The notes below the pieces were generated by a model, which had not been told where the DNA came from, did no database searches, and worked only from the letters and a program-made list of their open reading frames with translations. From Zobellia uliginosa (GTDB lineage: Bacteria > Bacteroidota > Bacteroidia > Flavobacteriales > Flavobacteriaceae), in contig NZ_JAHKPY010000003.1 in assembly GCF_018860745.1 (NCBI RefSeq), positions 496,001 to 560,000 on the forward strand: a DNA stretch of 64,000 nt, read 5' to 3'. A program made the translations under genes and the position numbers. Numbering within the stretch: position 1 is the first letter of the stretch; each line of letters begins with the position of its first letter. Shown here one piece after another: positions 9,292 to 18,355 of the stretch.

Positions 9292-10431
9292 ATGAAAAAT
9301 ATATCAAGAAGAAATTTCAACATAAAATTATCTCAAGGGATAGCAGGGGCCACCCTATTCAGTGGCGTTGGCTCCGGATACGGATTTTCTTTAAGAAAAG
9401 ATAAGAAGAAACTAGGTATAGCCCTAGTTGGATTGGGAGGTTACAGTGGCGGACAATTAGCTCCGGGATTACAAGATACAGAGCATTGTTATTTGGCGGG
9501 TATAGTTACGGGAACTCCTGCAAAAGAAAAGGTATGGATGGAGAAGTACAACATTCCCAAGAAGAACGTTTACAACTACGAGAATTTTGATTCTATTGCC
9601 AAGAATAAAGATATTGATATTGTTTACGTAGTACTTCCTAACAGCATGCATGCCGAGTTTTGTATCCGGGCGGCAAAGGCAGGTAAGCATGTAATCTGTG
9701 AAAAACCTATGGCGGTAAGCGTTAAAGAATGTGATGCTATTATTAATGCCTGTAACGAGGCCGGAGTAAAATTAAGTGTAGGCTATCGTATGCAGTCGGA
9801 CCCTTATACCAATGAGATTAAGCGCATGGTAAAAGAGAAGCCTTTTGGTGGTGTACGTTACGTATCTTCTGATGCCGGTTATATTTCCGGAGGCAACCCA
9901 GACCAATGGAGGCTTAACCACGCGCTTTCAGGAGGGGGTGCATTAATGAATATGGGTGTCTATTCTATACAAAGTAACATATATGGTACAGGGCAAAACC
10001 CTATTTCCGTTGCGGCACAGGAATTTAGCTCCAGACCTGATTACTTTAAAGATACGGATGAGACCATAACTGCACAGATGGAGTTCCCAAATGGAGTAGT
10101 AGGTAATCTGTTCACTTCGCATAATGCCAATGCGAACCGATTGTTTGTTTCTTTTGAAAAAGGATGGGCAGAACTGAACCCATGTCACAGTTACGGACCA
10201 TTGAGCGGACGCACATCCGAAGGAAAAGAAATAAAATTCCCGCATCAAAGCCAACAAAAGCTGCAGATGGATGATTTTGCCAAACATATAATGATGGGTA
10301 CCACCAATTATGCACCGGGTGAGATGGGCAAGCGAGATATGATTATTGTAGAAGCTATTTATAAATCGATTAAAGAATCAGGAAAGACCATTCCTTTAGA
10401 TTTAGGCGATATGGGAATTGTAAGGGCATAG
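9292..10431 (+). CDS. Tat-exported Gfo/Idh/MocA family oxidoreductase
   Basis: A 379-residue NAD(P)-dependent sugar dehydrogenase/oxidoreductase. The N-terminus carries a twin-arginine signal ('SRRNFNIKL' followed by a hydrophobic stretch to about residue 32), so it is probably folded with its cofactor and sent to the periplasm, as glucose-fructose oxidoreductase is. The Rossmann fold begins at 'LGIALVGLGGYSGGQLAPGL', the family's catalytic Lys is in 'HVICEKPMAVS', and the C-terminal alpha/beta domain contains 'GGALMNMGVYSIQ'. It stands alone, ended by the hairpin at 10452. Substrate unknown; a role in sugar metabolism fits the adjoining genes. Confidence 0.9.
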   Translation: MKNISRRNFNIKLSQGIAGATLFSGVGSGYGFSLRKDKKKLGIALVGLGGYSGGQLAPGLQDTEHCYLAGIVTGTPAKEKVWMEKYNIPKKNVYNYENFDSIAKNKDIDIVYVVLPNSMHAEFCIRAAKAGKHVICEKPMAVSVKECDAIINACNEAGVKLSVGYRMQSDPYTNEIKRMVKEKPFGGVRYVSSDAGYISGGNPDQWRLNHALSGGGALMNMGVYSIQSNIYGTGQNPISVAAQEFSSRPDYFKDTDETITAQMEFPNGVVGNLFTSHNANANRLFVSFEKGWAELNPCHSYGPLSGRTSEGKEIKFPHQSQQKLQMDDFAKHIMMGTTNYAPGEMGKRDMIIVEAIYKSIKESGKTIPLDLGDMGIVRA

Positions 10432-10451
10432 TTAGAATTTCAAAAAACTTG

Positions 10452-10486
10452 AAAGGGATGGTTCTAAAACCATCTCTTTTTATTTT
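10452..10486 (+). terminator. Rho-independent terminator after Gfo/Idh gene
   Basis: Arms AAAGGGATGGTT (10452-10463) and AACCATCTCTTT (10468-10479) pair over 12 bases with one G-U pair around a 4-base loop, followed by a T-rich tract. Confidence 0.75.
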
Positions 10487-10561
10487 TCAATATCAGGATA
10501 ATTCAAAATTGACAGATTTTTCATACCAAAGTGTTTTGCTATTTAGAATGAAAACAAATGG

Positions 10562-10579
10562 TAACGTTAAGCTAACGAT
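10562..10579 (+). promoter_or_regulatory. Pho-box-like direct repeat upstream of PhoX-like gene
   Basis: Two 7-base units, TAACGTT (10562-10568) and TAACGAT (10573-10579), are separated by 4 bases, giving an 11-base period. A third TAACGAT lies at 10625-10631, in the position of a -33 element for the -7 box at 10650. Seven-base direct repeats with four-base spacers are the known layout of PhoB/PhoP-type operators in other phyla. That this is a Pho box is inference from geometry and from the phosphatase-like gene downstream. Confidence 0.4.
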
Positions 10580-10649
10580 TTAACATAAAATTGAACTTTA
10601 GTTTAAGGTATCACCATAATCAGTTAACGATATTAGGGAATTGCTAAGA

Positions 10650-10657
10650 TATTTTTG
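10650..10657 (+). promoter_or_regulatory. Bacteroidota-type -7 promoter box for PhoX-like gene
   Basis: TATTTTTG matches TAnnTTTG exactly and lies 36 bases before the ATG at 10693. No TTG -33 element is present at the right distance; the third TAACGAT repeat occupies that place, which would suit an activator-dependent promoter. Confidence 0.5.
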
Positions 10658-10692
10658 TTCAAAATTAGTATAACTAATAACCAAAGAACAAA

Positions 10693-12231
10693 ATGAAAAC
10701 AGTATCTAAATTGTTATTACTAGCAGGTTTGGTAGCTACTACTTCCTGTGAAAAATTAGAAGAACATGTCGGGCATGGTGGTCCAAAAGAAGATGAAGGA
10801 ACAATGTTCGAGAACAAATCGAATCTTGAGCCTTTAGTAGTAATGAATTCAAACTTTAACTTTGTAAAACCTTATTCTTTAATCAGTTCTACTGATATTT
10901 TAGAGGACGGTTTTCAATTGGTAGGTGCTCAAGATGGAGCCGGTTTCTTAAAAGAAGGTAACGGTTACATGTATATTGTAAATGCTGAAGATGATTATGC
11001 GGTTAGCCGTATCCATTTAGATGAAAATTTAAACCCAACAGGCGGTGAGTGGTTATTGAACTCAGGGGTTGCAGATTTCGCTCGTCAGTGTTCTGGTACT
11101 ATGTGGGAAGCTGACATTCACGGTGGTGCAAAAGATATTTTTCTTTCTGCTTCAGAAAGCTTTCACTATGATGTTAAAGGTATAGACCCTCATGTTGCCG
11201 TACCTACGCCAACTGCAGATTTTGGTTTAGATGCTTTAGGTGAGTTTTCATGGGAAAACGCTGTTCCTTTACCAAGAGATACATATAAAGGTAAAACGGT
11301 TATTATTGGAGGTGATGATGACTCTAGCGGTTCTGAAGGTCAGATTACTCTTTATTATTCTGAAAATGGAGATGCCGATTTAAACAACGGTAAAATCTAC
11401 GTTCTTAAATTAAAAGAAGTTGCTTCTGGTTCTACAGATGCAGATGGTAACCCAATCGCGCCAATGGCCGTTGAAGAAGGTGTTATCTATAACGAAGGTC
11501 AGTTGGCTTTTCAAGAAACTTATGCTTTCGAATTCGTTGAAATCGAAAACGGTGCGGCTATGACCAAAAATGAAATGGAAGATGCTTGTGTTGCTGCAGG
11601 TGCTTCTGCTTTTATGCGTGTTGAAGATGTTGATTACCAAAAAGGTTCTGTTGACAATGCAAGAAATATTTTCGTTGCCGTAACAGGTAGAGGTCCGGGA
11701 AGAGGTACTTATAACGATTGGGGTACAGCTTACAAATTGGAGCTGGATGAAGAATCTCCATTGACTGGAAAAATCACTCAGATTATTAGTGGTAATACAG
11801 ATACTAATAACATGGACGGTAACCTTCCTGAGCTTCAGAGTCCTGATAACATTACGGTTACAGAGAACTTTGTATACCTTCAAGAAGATCCTAACTCTTT
11901 CGATAGAAATCACGCAGCTGCTATTTATCAAACAGATTTAAACGGGAACAATGCAAAAACAGTTTTGGAATTATTGATCAGAAACGATCTTGATCCATCA
12001 GGAAGCACTGGTTTCAGTGGTGAGTTTGGTGCATTGGTAGATATATCCGATAAGGTTGGTGAAGATGACACGTTCTTATTGAACCTTCAGCCACACTACT
12101 GGCAGAATGATGATTACAAGAGTAAAGATGGTCACGATATGGAATCTGAAAATCCTGACGCAATTGCAGCAGGTGCTAGAGAAGATAACCAAGGTGGTCA
12201 AATCATTATCTTAAAAGGTTTGCCTAGATAA
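10693..12231 (+). CDS. PhoX-like (DUF839-type) secreted lipoprotein
   Basis: A 512-residue exported protein with a lipoprotein signal (hydrophobic residues 6-17, lipidated C19 in 'TTSC'). Several elements resemble PhoX-type beta-propeller phosphatases: a Cys-containing strand 'FARQCSGTMWEADIHGG', a 'LGEFSWENAVPL' element followed by 'GKTVIIGGDDDSS', a 'RGPGRGTYNDWGTAYKLEL' strand, and 'SPDNITVTENFVYLQED'. PhoX enzymes are calcium/iron-dependent phosphomonoesterases that release phosphate outside the cytoplasm. The family link is moderate and the metal ligands cannot be verified by eye, so a non-phosphatase propeller is possible. The composition is highly acidic and calcium-binding-like. Pho-box-like repeats lie upstream, and a di-haem peroxidase follows after a hairpin. 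Confidence 0.6.
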   Translation: MKTVSKLLLLAGLVATTSCEKLEEHVGHGGPKEDEGTMFENKSNLEPLVVMNSNFNFVKPYSLISSTDILEDGFQLVGAQDGAGFLKEGNGYMYIVNAEDDYAVSRIHLDENLNPTGGEWLLNSGVADFARQCSGTMWEADIHGGAKDIFLSASESFHYDVKGIDPHVAVPTPTADFGLDALGEFSWENAVPLPRDTYKGKTVIIGGDDDSSGSEGQITLYYSENGDADLNNGKIYVLKLKEVASGSTDADGNPIAPMAVEEGVIYNEGQLAFQETYAFEFVEIENGAAMTKNEMEDACVAAGASAFMRVEDVDYQKGSVDNARNIFVAVTGRGPGRGTYNDWGTAYKLELDEESPLTGKITQIISGNTDTNNMDGNLPELQSPDNITVTENFVYLQEDPNSFDRNHAAAIYQTDLNGNNAKTVLELLIRNDLDPSGSTGFSGEFGALVDISDKVGEDDTFLLNLQPHYWQNDDYKSKDGHDMESENPDAIAAGAREDNQGGQIIILKGLPR

Positions 12232-12250
12232 TACCTTACTATTTTATGGT

Positions 12251-12290
12251 GAAAGACCTCTATCTGTTGATGGGGGTCTTTCCCTATTTT
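12251..12290 (+). terminator. Hairpin terminator between PhoX-like and peroxidase genes
   Basis: GAAAGACC (12251-12258) pairs with GGTCTTTC (12275-12282), followed by CCTATTTTATAATTTTT. It may only attenuate transcription into the peroxidase gene, which starts 36 bases on. Confidence 0.55.
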
Positions 12291-12318
12291 ATAATTTTTG
12301 TTTCAACTTACTTCTGTT

Positions 12319-14166
12319 ATGAATAAATTTCTCTTCTTTTTTTTATCGATATTTTGTATTCTTTCCTGTAAAAATAAAAATGAAGAACTAGCACAAGTGG
12401 ACCATGTCAAAACTACCGACTGGAGCTATGCACAAGAGTTCTATATAAAAAATATGACCAAGGCGGTAGATTTGATCGATACCTTGAGTAAAATGGATGC
12501 AGAAAGCGACGAGGCTAAAAAAATCTTCAAAGAGCTCCGCGTTGCCTTTAAAAAAGCAGAACCCTATGCATCATATCTAAACCCGGAAGTTGGGCATCGT
12601 GCCAATGGGCCCGCTTTACCCGTTTTCGCAGAAGATACAGAACGTATATTGAACCCTATTGGATTACAGAAAATAGAAGAGTCTATTTATGAAGGCGGTG
12701 AGTCACCTGCCGTTTTTAAAAAAGAAACGGTTCTGACCAAAGGTTTAATGGTCAATTTATTGAAAAATGTTACAGAACGGGATTTAAGTGCCGAGCGTTT
12801 TTTTATAGCCACTCATCAACAACTTTTACGAATCATTAGTTTAGGTGTTTCAGGTTTTGATACACCGGTAAGCGGTTTGGGACTTTCAGAAAGTGTGGTC
12901 TCGTTGCGAGGCTTGGAAGAGGTTTATGACCATACATTGCGTGATTTAATACAAGATAAAAACAGTGATTTAGATACTAATTTTCATCAAAACATAGCAA
13001 AAGCGGTCGATTTTCTTCATAAAAACACAGATTTCAACACTTTTGACCGCTACACCTTTATACGAAATTATATGAATCCTATTACGCGTAATTGGGTGAG
13101 TATAAGAAAAGAAAGTGGTCTTTGGGAGGGGGTAAATAATAAACCTTTCAATTTTGATGCGCCTACTTTCTTTGAAAAAGATGCTTTTAACCTAGAATAT
13201 TTTACGCCTCCAATTAATAGAAATCCATCAGAAAAACAGATTGCACTTGGTGAAAAATTATTCTTTGACCCCAACTTGTCGCAAACAAAAAGCATGGCAT
13301 GTGTTACGTGTCACATACCCGAAAAAGCATATACTGACGGTATTGCCGTAAACAACGGAAATAATGGGAGTCCGTTGCAACGAAATACGCCAACTCTGAT
13401 TAATTCCGCTTTTCAAAAAAGCTTTTTTTGGGACGGTCGTGCAGAGAATATTCTTGATCAGATTTCTATGGTATTCAACAACGAACAAGAATTCAATACG
13501 GGCATTCATGAATTTTCTACCGATATTTTAAAGGATACTACCTATCACGTTTTGTTCAAAGATGCTTTTGGTAGAATCTCCAATAGAAATACAGATATTA
13601 TTAAAGCCATATCTTCTTATATCTCCACTTTAAACGGGTTTGATTCTAAATTCGACAGGAATATGAGGGCAGAGGAAGATACGTTTACAGATGAGGAAAG
13701 ATTGGGTATGAACCTGTTTATGGGTAAAGCGCTTTGTGCAACCTGTCACTTTATGCCATTAACGAACGGAACTGTACCACCATTTTATGCCGAAACAGAG
13801 AAAGAAGTGATTGGCGTTCCCGAAACCTCAGAAAATAAGCAATTGGATGACGATTTAGGTTTTTATTGGCGCTATAATAAGGCGGAACATTTGGGTATGT
13901 TCAAAACACCCACAGTTAGAAATTCCGAATTCACGGGACCTTATATGCACAACGGAGTTTACAATACGTTGGAAGAAGTTATGGATTTTTACAACAAAGG
14001 AGGTGGCGGAGGCATGGGCTTTGAACTAAAGCATCAGACCTTGCCTTTTGATGAACTGGAGCTGACCCCAGAAGAGCAAAAAGCTATTATTTCGTTTTTG
14101 AAAACCATGACAGATACAAATGTTGATAAAGAGGAAATACCTCAAATAGCCGAAGTTACACCTTAA
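12319..14166 (+). CDS. Di-haem cytochrome c peroxidase/MauG-family lipoprotein with imelysin-like N-terminal domain
   Basis: A 615-residue exported protein. Choosing the ATG at 12319 gives a lipoprotein signal with C17 in 'CILSC'. Residues about 25-290 are helical and resemble the iron-regulated imelysin type ('GHRANGPALPVF'). The C-terminal half is a bacterial di-haem peroxidase: a first haem site C328-x-x-C-H ('CVTCH'), the typical 'NTPTLINSAFQKSFFWDGRA' segment, a second haem site C473-x-x-C-H ('CATCH'), and 'FKTPTVRNSEFTGPYMHNG' near the end. Usual peroxidases are about 330-370 residues, so the N-terminal half is extra. It probably acts in the periplasm on peroxide or another oxidant. It follows the PhoX-like gene on the same strand. 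Confidence 0.9.
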   Translation: MNKFLFFFLSIFCILSCKNKNEELAQVDHVKTTDWSYAQEFYIKNMTKAVDLIDTLSKMDAESDEAKKIFKELRVAFKKAEPYASYLNPEVGHRANGPALPVFAEDTERILNPIGLQKIEESIYEGGESPAVFKKETVLTKGLMVNLLKNVTERDLSAERFFIATHQQLLRIISLGVSGFDTPVSGLGLSESVVSLRGLEEVYDHTLRDLIQDKNSDLDTNFHQNIAKAVDFLHKNTDFNTFDRYTFIRNYMNPITRNWVSIRKESGLWEGVNNKPFNFDAPTFFEKDAFNLEYFTPPINRNPSEKQIALGEKLFFDPNLSQTKSMACVTCHIPEKAYTDGIAVNNGNNGSPLQRNTPTLINSAFQKSFFWDGRAENILDQISMVFNNEQEFNTGIHEFSTDILKDTTYHVLFKDAFGRISNRNTDIIKAISSYISTLNGFDSKFDRNMRAEEDTFTDEERLGMNLFMGKALCATCHFMPLTNGTVPPFYAETEKEVIGVPETSENKQLDDDLGFYWRYNKAEHLGMFKTPTVRNSEFTGPYMHNGVYNTLEEVMDFYNKGGGGGMGFELKHQTLPFDELELTPEEQKAIISFLKTMTDTNVDKEEIPQIAEVTP

Positions 14167-14230
14167 TAGAATGTATATTTTCCTAATAAATTTAAAGTTT
14201 AGCTAACCTAGAATTAAAGAAAAGCAGGGT

Positions 14231-14257
14231 TTGTATTTTTATTAAAGAACTACTTTG
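14231..14257 (+). promoter_or_regulatory. Candidate promoter for fasciclin gene
   Basis: TTG at 14231-14233 and TACTTTG at 14251-14257 are 17 bases apart, close to the flavobacterial -33/-7 pattern (the -7 box lacks one base of TAnnTTTG). The gene starts 21 bases downstream. Confidence 0.4.
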
Positions 14258-14278
14258 TAGCCCAGATAAATAACCGCT

Positions 14279-15424
14279 ATGAAAATGATGATTACTGTAA
14301 AATTTCTAAAAAATCTAACCTCTTTAATTTTGGTTTTGGCAATGGCCATAGGGTGTTCAAATGACAGTGACCATATTGATGATGTGGATCAAGAAGAGGT
14401 GGCCCAAGAACAAACGGAAGAGGAAGAAGAAATTACCGAAGAAGAGACTGCAGAAGAGGAGAAGGAAACCTCAGAGGAAGAATCCTTATTGAATGCCGTA
14501 GAGTTTATTGATTATGAAGAGAGTTTGTCCATGTCTTCAGATGCCTTGAATGCTATTGACAATACCCTTACGGATGCTCTTTCCGACGAAAGTGGAACGG
14601 TTACATTTTTTGTACCAAGTAATGATGCTTTTGCCGATTTTTTAGAATCTTTAAAAGAGTACGCGGCTGTTCTGGATTTTGATGAGGAACTAGAGAAAGA
14701 GATTCTTGCCCAAGTATTAAAATACCATGCTGTTGTTGGTGGAGCCAATTTCTCAACTGAACTGTCTAACGGAACCATTTTGGAAACGTTGCAATCCGAA
14801 GAGATAAAAATTACGGTAGATGGTGATGTTTATATTATTGATACCACAGAGATTGACGCAAAGATTACTGAAGCGGATATTCAAGTTGCCAATGGAGTTA
14901 TCCATATCATTGATAAAGTTTTGATTCCAGAGGCCGTTCTTGCCGATTTATTTCCAGAATCCCCATCTGCACTAATGGAGTTGATAAATGGGAACGAAGA
15001 TCTTTCTATGTTCGCTGAGGCCATTGAAGAAGCAGATTTGCAAAGTAGATTCAATGATGGTGACTTAACTGTTTTTGCTCCAACGAACGAAGCCATTGAG
15101 GAATTGTTCAATACACTTGGTGACGATTATAATTCGTTTTCGGATTTTTCTAACATATTGGAACAGCAGGCGTTAAGAGAGATAATTTTAGGCCATGCCG
15201 TGGCAAAGGTTATTCCGCGTAGCGAGTTAAAAGTAGGCTCGCTTCCCACTTTAATTGAAGATGATGCAGTAGATGTAGTTGAAGGTTCTGGCGGACTTGC
15301 GCTACAGGATGCTTCTGAGTTTAAGGCTAATTTTGTGGAGTTTGACATTGAGGCATCAAATGGAGTTATTCATACCATAGATAAAATTCTTATTCCACAA
15401 AAAGCACTTTTGATTCTTAATTGA
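14279..15424 (+). CDS. Fasciclin (FAS1) lipoprotein with two FAS1 domains
   Basis: A 381-residue surface lipoprotein (signal residues 10-25, lipidated C26 in 'AIGCS'). Residues about 33-66 form a linker made almost only of E, T and Q. Two FAS1 domains follow. The first (about 70-220) has the H1-type element 'VTFFVPSNDAFADF' and ends in 'NGVIHIIDKVLIP'. The second (about 225-381) has 'LTVFAPTNEAIEEL' and ends in 'NGVIHTIDKILIP'. FAS1 domains mediate cell-cell or cell-matrix adhesion, so a cell-surface binding role is likely; the partner is unknown. It appears to be a single-gene unit, with a promoter candidate upstream and an A/T-flanked weak hairpin downstream (15431-15468). Confidence 0.92.
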   Translation: MKMMITVKFLKNLTSLILVLAMAIGCSNDSDHIDDVDQEEVAQEQTEEEEEITEEETAEEEKETSEEESLLNAVEFIDYEESLSMSSDALNAIDNTLTDALSDESGTVTFFVPSNDAFADFLESLKEYAAVLDFDEELEKEILAQVLKYHAVVGGANFSTELSNGTILETLQSEEIKITVDGDVYIIDTTEIDAKITEADIQVANGVIHIIDKVLIPEAVLADLFPESPSALMELINGNEDLSMFAEAIEEADLQSRFNDGDLTVFAPTNEAIEELFNTLGDDYNSFSDFSNILEQQALREIILGHAVAKVIPRSELKVGSLPTLIEDDAVDVVEGSGGLALQDASEFKANFVEFDIEASNGVIHTIDKILIPQKALLILN

Positions 15425-15542
15425 TGCGGTAAAAAGAACTATGCTATTTTTTATAATAGACTCTTTTTCTATATATTCATGTAGGAGTAGTAATCAATAT
15501 GATTTATAGAACCGCTTTTGTATATGAACACCAATACATTAA

Positions 15543-15890
15543 ATGAAAGAAACTGTTGAATTGAGGAATAAGCCAGAACTCAAAATAATTTTGAATTCAG
15601 AAAATTTTGAAGTTATTGATGCGGCAAAACCCAGAAACAATGGAACATATGTATTCCGGCATATAAAAAAATTAGAGCTAAATGAGGAGCGTACGGATTG
15701 GTTTATCTCCGTTATGACTTTCATTGTAGGTCTATTTGTTGGAGGTCATGCTACTGGTACATACAAGAATAGAGCAAACTTGAAGATAGAAACAGATAAT
15801 CAAAAACTACAAATTTGGTTGGACAATGTAGACTTTAGTAAGGCTCAAAAAGTTATGAGATTGATTAAAAGTAAAAAGGCTTTTATATAA
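15543..15890 (+). CDS. Small membrane protein, uncharacterised
   Basis: I do not recognise a family. The 115-residue product has a beta-strand-like polar N-terminal part (1-50), one hydrophobic segment at about 53-72 containing 'FIVGLFVGGHATG', and a polar C-terminal part (75-115). Such an arrangement fits a small bitopic membrane protein. The coding-like composition, independent hairpin downstream and lack of a better frame support a real gene. The complementary frame here (15539-15724) is a shadow. Confidence 0.55.
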   Translation: MKETVELRNKPELKIILNSENFEVIDAAKPRNNGTYVFRHIKKLELNEERTDWFISVMTFIVGLFVGGHATGTYKNRANLKIETDNQKLQIWLDNVDFSKAQKVMRLIKSKKAFI

Positions 15891-15943
15891 ACTTGATAAC
15901 GGTTATTTATAGTTTCTTGGATTAAAATTCTTTTCCAACCCTT

Positions 15944-15970
15944 ATCACTTTAGAGTGAGTGTTTTTTTTA
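15944..15970 (+). terminator. Short hairpin followed by T-run
   Basis: TCACT (15945-15949) pairs with AGTGA (15954-15958), followed within a few bases by eight or nine T. It would end transcription of the small membrane protein gene. Confidence 0.5.
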
Positions 15971-16082
15971 GAATCTTGCTATTGCCCCTTTGTTTTACCG
16001 GCATTTTTGGTTCAAAACCATTACATTTATCGCTTGATAAATTTGAAATTATGAGTATAAATCTTCATGAAAAGATGAGCGT

Positions 16083-17141
16083 ATGGCATTACATAAAACA
16101 TCAAGAATTCCATTAATTGGGCTATTATTTTTTATAATAACCAAAGGCTTGTCTCAGGATGACTTTCAGAAAGCGTTTGAAGACAAAACGAGGGCTACGA
16201 CCACAAACGTTCGCATAGATGTTACTGATGATTTGGGCAACGAAGGGTACTTGCCCGTTTCAATTGTAAAAGGAAAAACAGATGGTCCCGTTTTTACCAT
16301 AGTTGCGGGCGTTCATGGGTTTGAGTATCCACCCATTGTAGCCACACAAGAGTTAATGCAAGAAATTGATGTGGATAAACTGGCTGGCACACTTATTTTT
16401 ATTCCCATAGCCAATAGGGCTTCTTTCTATACGCGAACGCCCTTTATGAATCCGCAGGATAAAACAAATTTAAACGGAGCTTTTCCAGGAGATGCTTCGG
16501 GTTCTATAACTCAAAGAATGGCATATAGTATTACGGAGAAAATTATTCCTGTAAGCGATATTTTTTTGGATATCCATGGTGGAGATGCATGTGAAGACCT
16601 AATTCCATTTATTTGTTATTACAATAATGAACAGAAACCGGAACAAACCAAAAAAGCAAAAGAACTTTCTGAAAACAGTGGTTTTGAATACGTGGTTTCT
16701 TATCCCTATACATTAAAAGATGAAGATCCTGCCAAATATGTGTTTAAGCAAGCCGTACAAGACGGCAAAACCGCGTTGAGCATCGAAGCTGGTAAACTAG
16801 GGAATGTTCAAGAAGAATCGGTTATATTGATTAAGACCGGAGTTTATAATATGCTTGCTCAAATGAACATGTACGACGGGCCAAAAACTACTCCCAAACC
16901 AAATTTAATTAAATTGAATCACCAAACCTACATCAAGTCAAATGAAAAGGGCATCTTTTATAGTCCTGTAAAAGCAGGCGATTTCGTAAAAAAAGGAGAT
17001 ATTGTAGGGCATACTACAGACGAATTTGGAAAGACTATTACTAAATATAAGGCACCTAATTCGGGTATTATCCTTTATAAAATAGCAACACCTCCCATTA
17101 ATAGAGGCGATACGGTTATGTGCATTGGCGACAGTCTATAA
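16083..17141 (+). CDS. Secreted succinylglutamate desuccinylase/aspartoacylase-like zinc enzyme
   Basis: A 352-residue exported amidohydrolase of the M14-related AstE/AspA family, which cleaves N-acyl groups from amino acids. A signal peptide covers about residues 1-25 (cleavage near LSQ). Zinc ligands are visible as H78 and E81 in 'GVHGFEYPP' and H165 in 'LDIHGGD'; the probable catalytic Glu is in 'LSIEAGKLG'. The C-terminal 100 residues form the barrel-sandwich part with 'GIFYSPVKAGDFVKKGDIVG'. Classical AstE is cytoplasmic and lacks a signal peptide, so this one probably deacylates or processes a periplasmic substrate. The genes nearby do not point to which. Confidence 0.85.
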   Translation: MALHKTSRIPLIGLLFFIITKGLSQDDFQKAFEDKTRATTTNVRIDVTDDLGNEGYLPVSIVKGKTDGPVFTIVAGVHGFEYPPIVATQELMQEIDVDKLAGTLIFIPIANRASFYTRTPFMNPQDKTNLNGAFPGDASGSITQRMAYSITEKIIPVSDIFLDIHGGDACEDLIPFICYYNNEQKPEQTKKAKELSENSGFEYVVSYPYTLKDEDPAKYVFKQAVQDGKTALSIEAGKLGNVQEESVILIKTGVYNMLAQMNMYDGPKTTPKPNLIKLNHQTYIKSNEKGIFYSPVKAGDFVKKGDIVGHTTDEFGKTITKYKAPNSGIILYKIATPPINRGDTVMCIGDSL

Positions 17142-17205
17142 CAGGTAAAAACGACTCTTAAATTGTAGTTTGTGAGAAAGTTATTAATACGTTTTATTTT
17201 CTAAT

Positions 17206-18300
17206 TTACTCTACAATACCAAAATCATAAATTACCGTTTCAAAATATTTTTCGCCGGGCTTTAATAAAGTAGATGGAAAATTAAGATGGTTTACGGCAT
17301 CCGGGAGATCCTGGGTTTCCAGACATAGGGCCATATGGGGCGTATAGGCTATACCATATTTTCCCGTAATATTTTCCAGACCATTACTGGCATATACGGT
17401 TATTCCGGGTTGGGTGGTAAATACCTCTAATTTTCTACCCGAATTAGGATCTATCACCTCTGCTGCCTTTTTCATTTCCCCATCCTCTTTATTCAAAACA
17501 TAGCAATGATGGTAGCCGTTAAGAGGAATGTCGGGAATCTTATCGCCTAATCGGGTCATGTTAGAAAGGTCCCAAGAAGTCCCCTTTAGTGCCGGTAACT
17601 TTCCGGTCGGGGTAATGTCTTCACCAAATTCCGTATATGTATCGGCATCAACGATTAATTTATGATCATAAATTAATTCTTTGGCTCCGTTTAGGTTAAA
17701 ATAACTGTGGTTGGTCATGCTTACATGAGTATCCTTATCGGTCTCGGCTTCAAAAGTTGCATAAATGGCGTTATCGTCATTTAGTAGATACGTTACATAA
17801 ACATCAAGATTTCCAGGATAACCAAAAGAACCATCAGGAGATAGATAATGAAATCGCAGTCCTTTTCCATTTTCATCTGATACGATTTCGGCATCCCAAA
17901 CGGCATCTCTAAACTCGTTTCCACCATGAATTGCAGTACCTTCTTCGTTGGCAGCAAGTTTGTAAACCGAATCGTTCATGACAAATTGGGCATTTTTAAT
18001 TCGGTTAGCGTAGCGTCCAACCGTAGTCCCAAAACTAGGGTGGCCATTTAAGTAGTCTTCTAAATTATCGAAGCCCAAAACTACATCTTCTAATTCTCCG
18101 TTTTTGTCCGGTACGAAAAGGCTAGTAATAATGCAGCCTAAATTCATGATCTTCATTTTCATACCATTAGCGTTAGTAATGGTATAGAGCGAGATGTCTT
18201 TATCCTTTACTGTTCCCCAATGCTCCTTTTGCACAGATTGTGCGCTCATAGGCCAACTAACAAGTATTAAAAGTGCTACTATGCAAAGTATTTTCTTCAA
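17206..18300 (-). CDS. galM: Secreted aldose 1-epimerase (mutarotase)
   Basis: A 364-residue galactose mutarotase that interconverts alpha and beta anomers of hexoses. A signal peptide (1-20, ending 'PMSAQS') exports it, unlike cytoplasmic GalM. Family motifs are clear: 'NGMKMKIMNLGCIITSL', 'GRYANRIKNAQF', 'AIHGGNEFRD', the catalytic His in 'TNHSYFNLNG', and the catalytic Glu in 'LCLETQDLPDAVNH' near the C-terminus. Exported mutarotases are common in Bacteroidota that process sugars in the periplasm. It is transcribed towards lower coordinates, downstream of gap; a strong hairpin between them suggests it has its own promoter. Confidence 0.95.
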   Translation of the reverse strand: MKKILCIVALLILVSWPMSAQSVQKEHWGTVKDKDISLYTITNANGMKMKIMNLGCIITSLFVPDKNGELEDVVLGFDNLEDYLNGHPSFGTTVGRYANRIKNAQFVMNDSVYKLAANEEGTAIHGGNEFRDAVWDAEIVSDENGKGLRFHYLSPDGSFGYPGNLDVYVTYLLNDDNAIYATFEAETDKDTHVSMTNHSYFNLNGAKELIYDHKLIVDADTYTEFGEDITPTGKLPALKGTSWDLSNMTRLGDKIPDIPLNGYHHCYVLNKEDGEMKKAAEVIDPNSGRKLEVFTTQPGITVYASNGLENITGKYGIAYTPHMALCLETQDLPDAVNHLNFPSTLLKPGEKYFETVIYDFGIVE

Positions 18301-18355
18301 ACTATATAATTTAAAAATCGCTTTAATTTACAAAAAAGAAAAAGGGGCAAAAAGT

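Noticed and set aside
11410-11931. 173-codon minus-strand frame inside the PhoX-like gene
   Set aside because: Ser/Thr/Ile-rich mirror of a well-supported gene; no domain.
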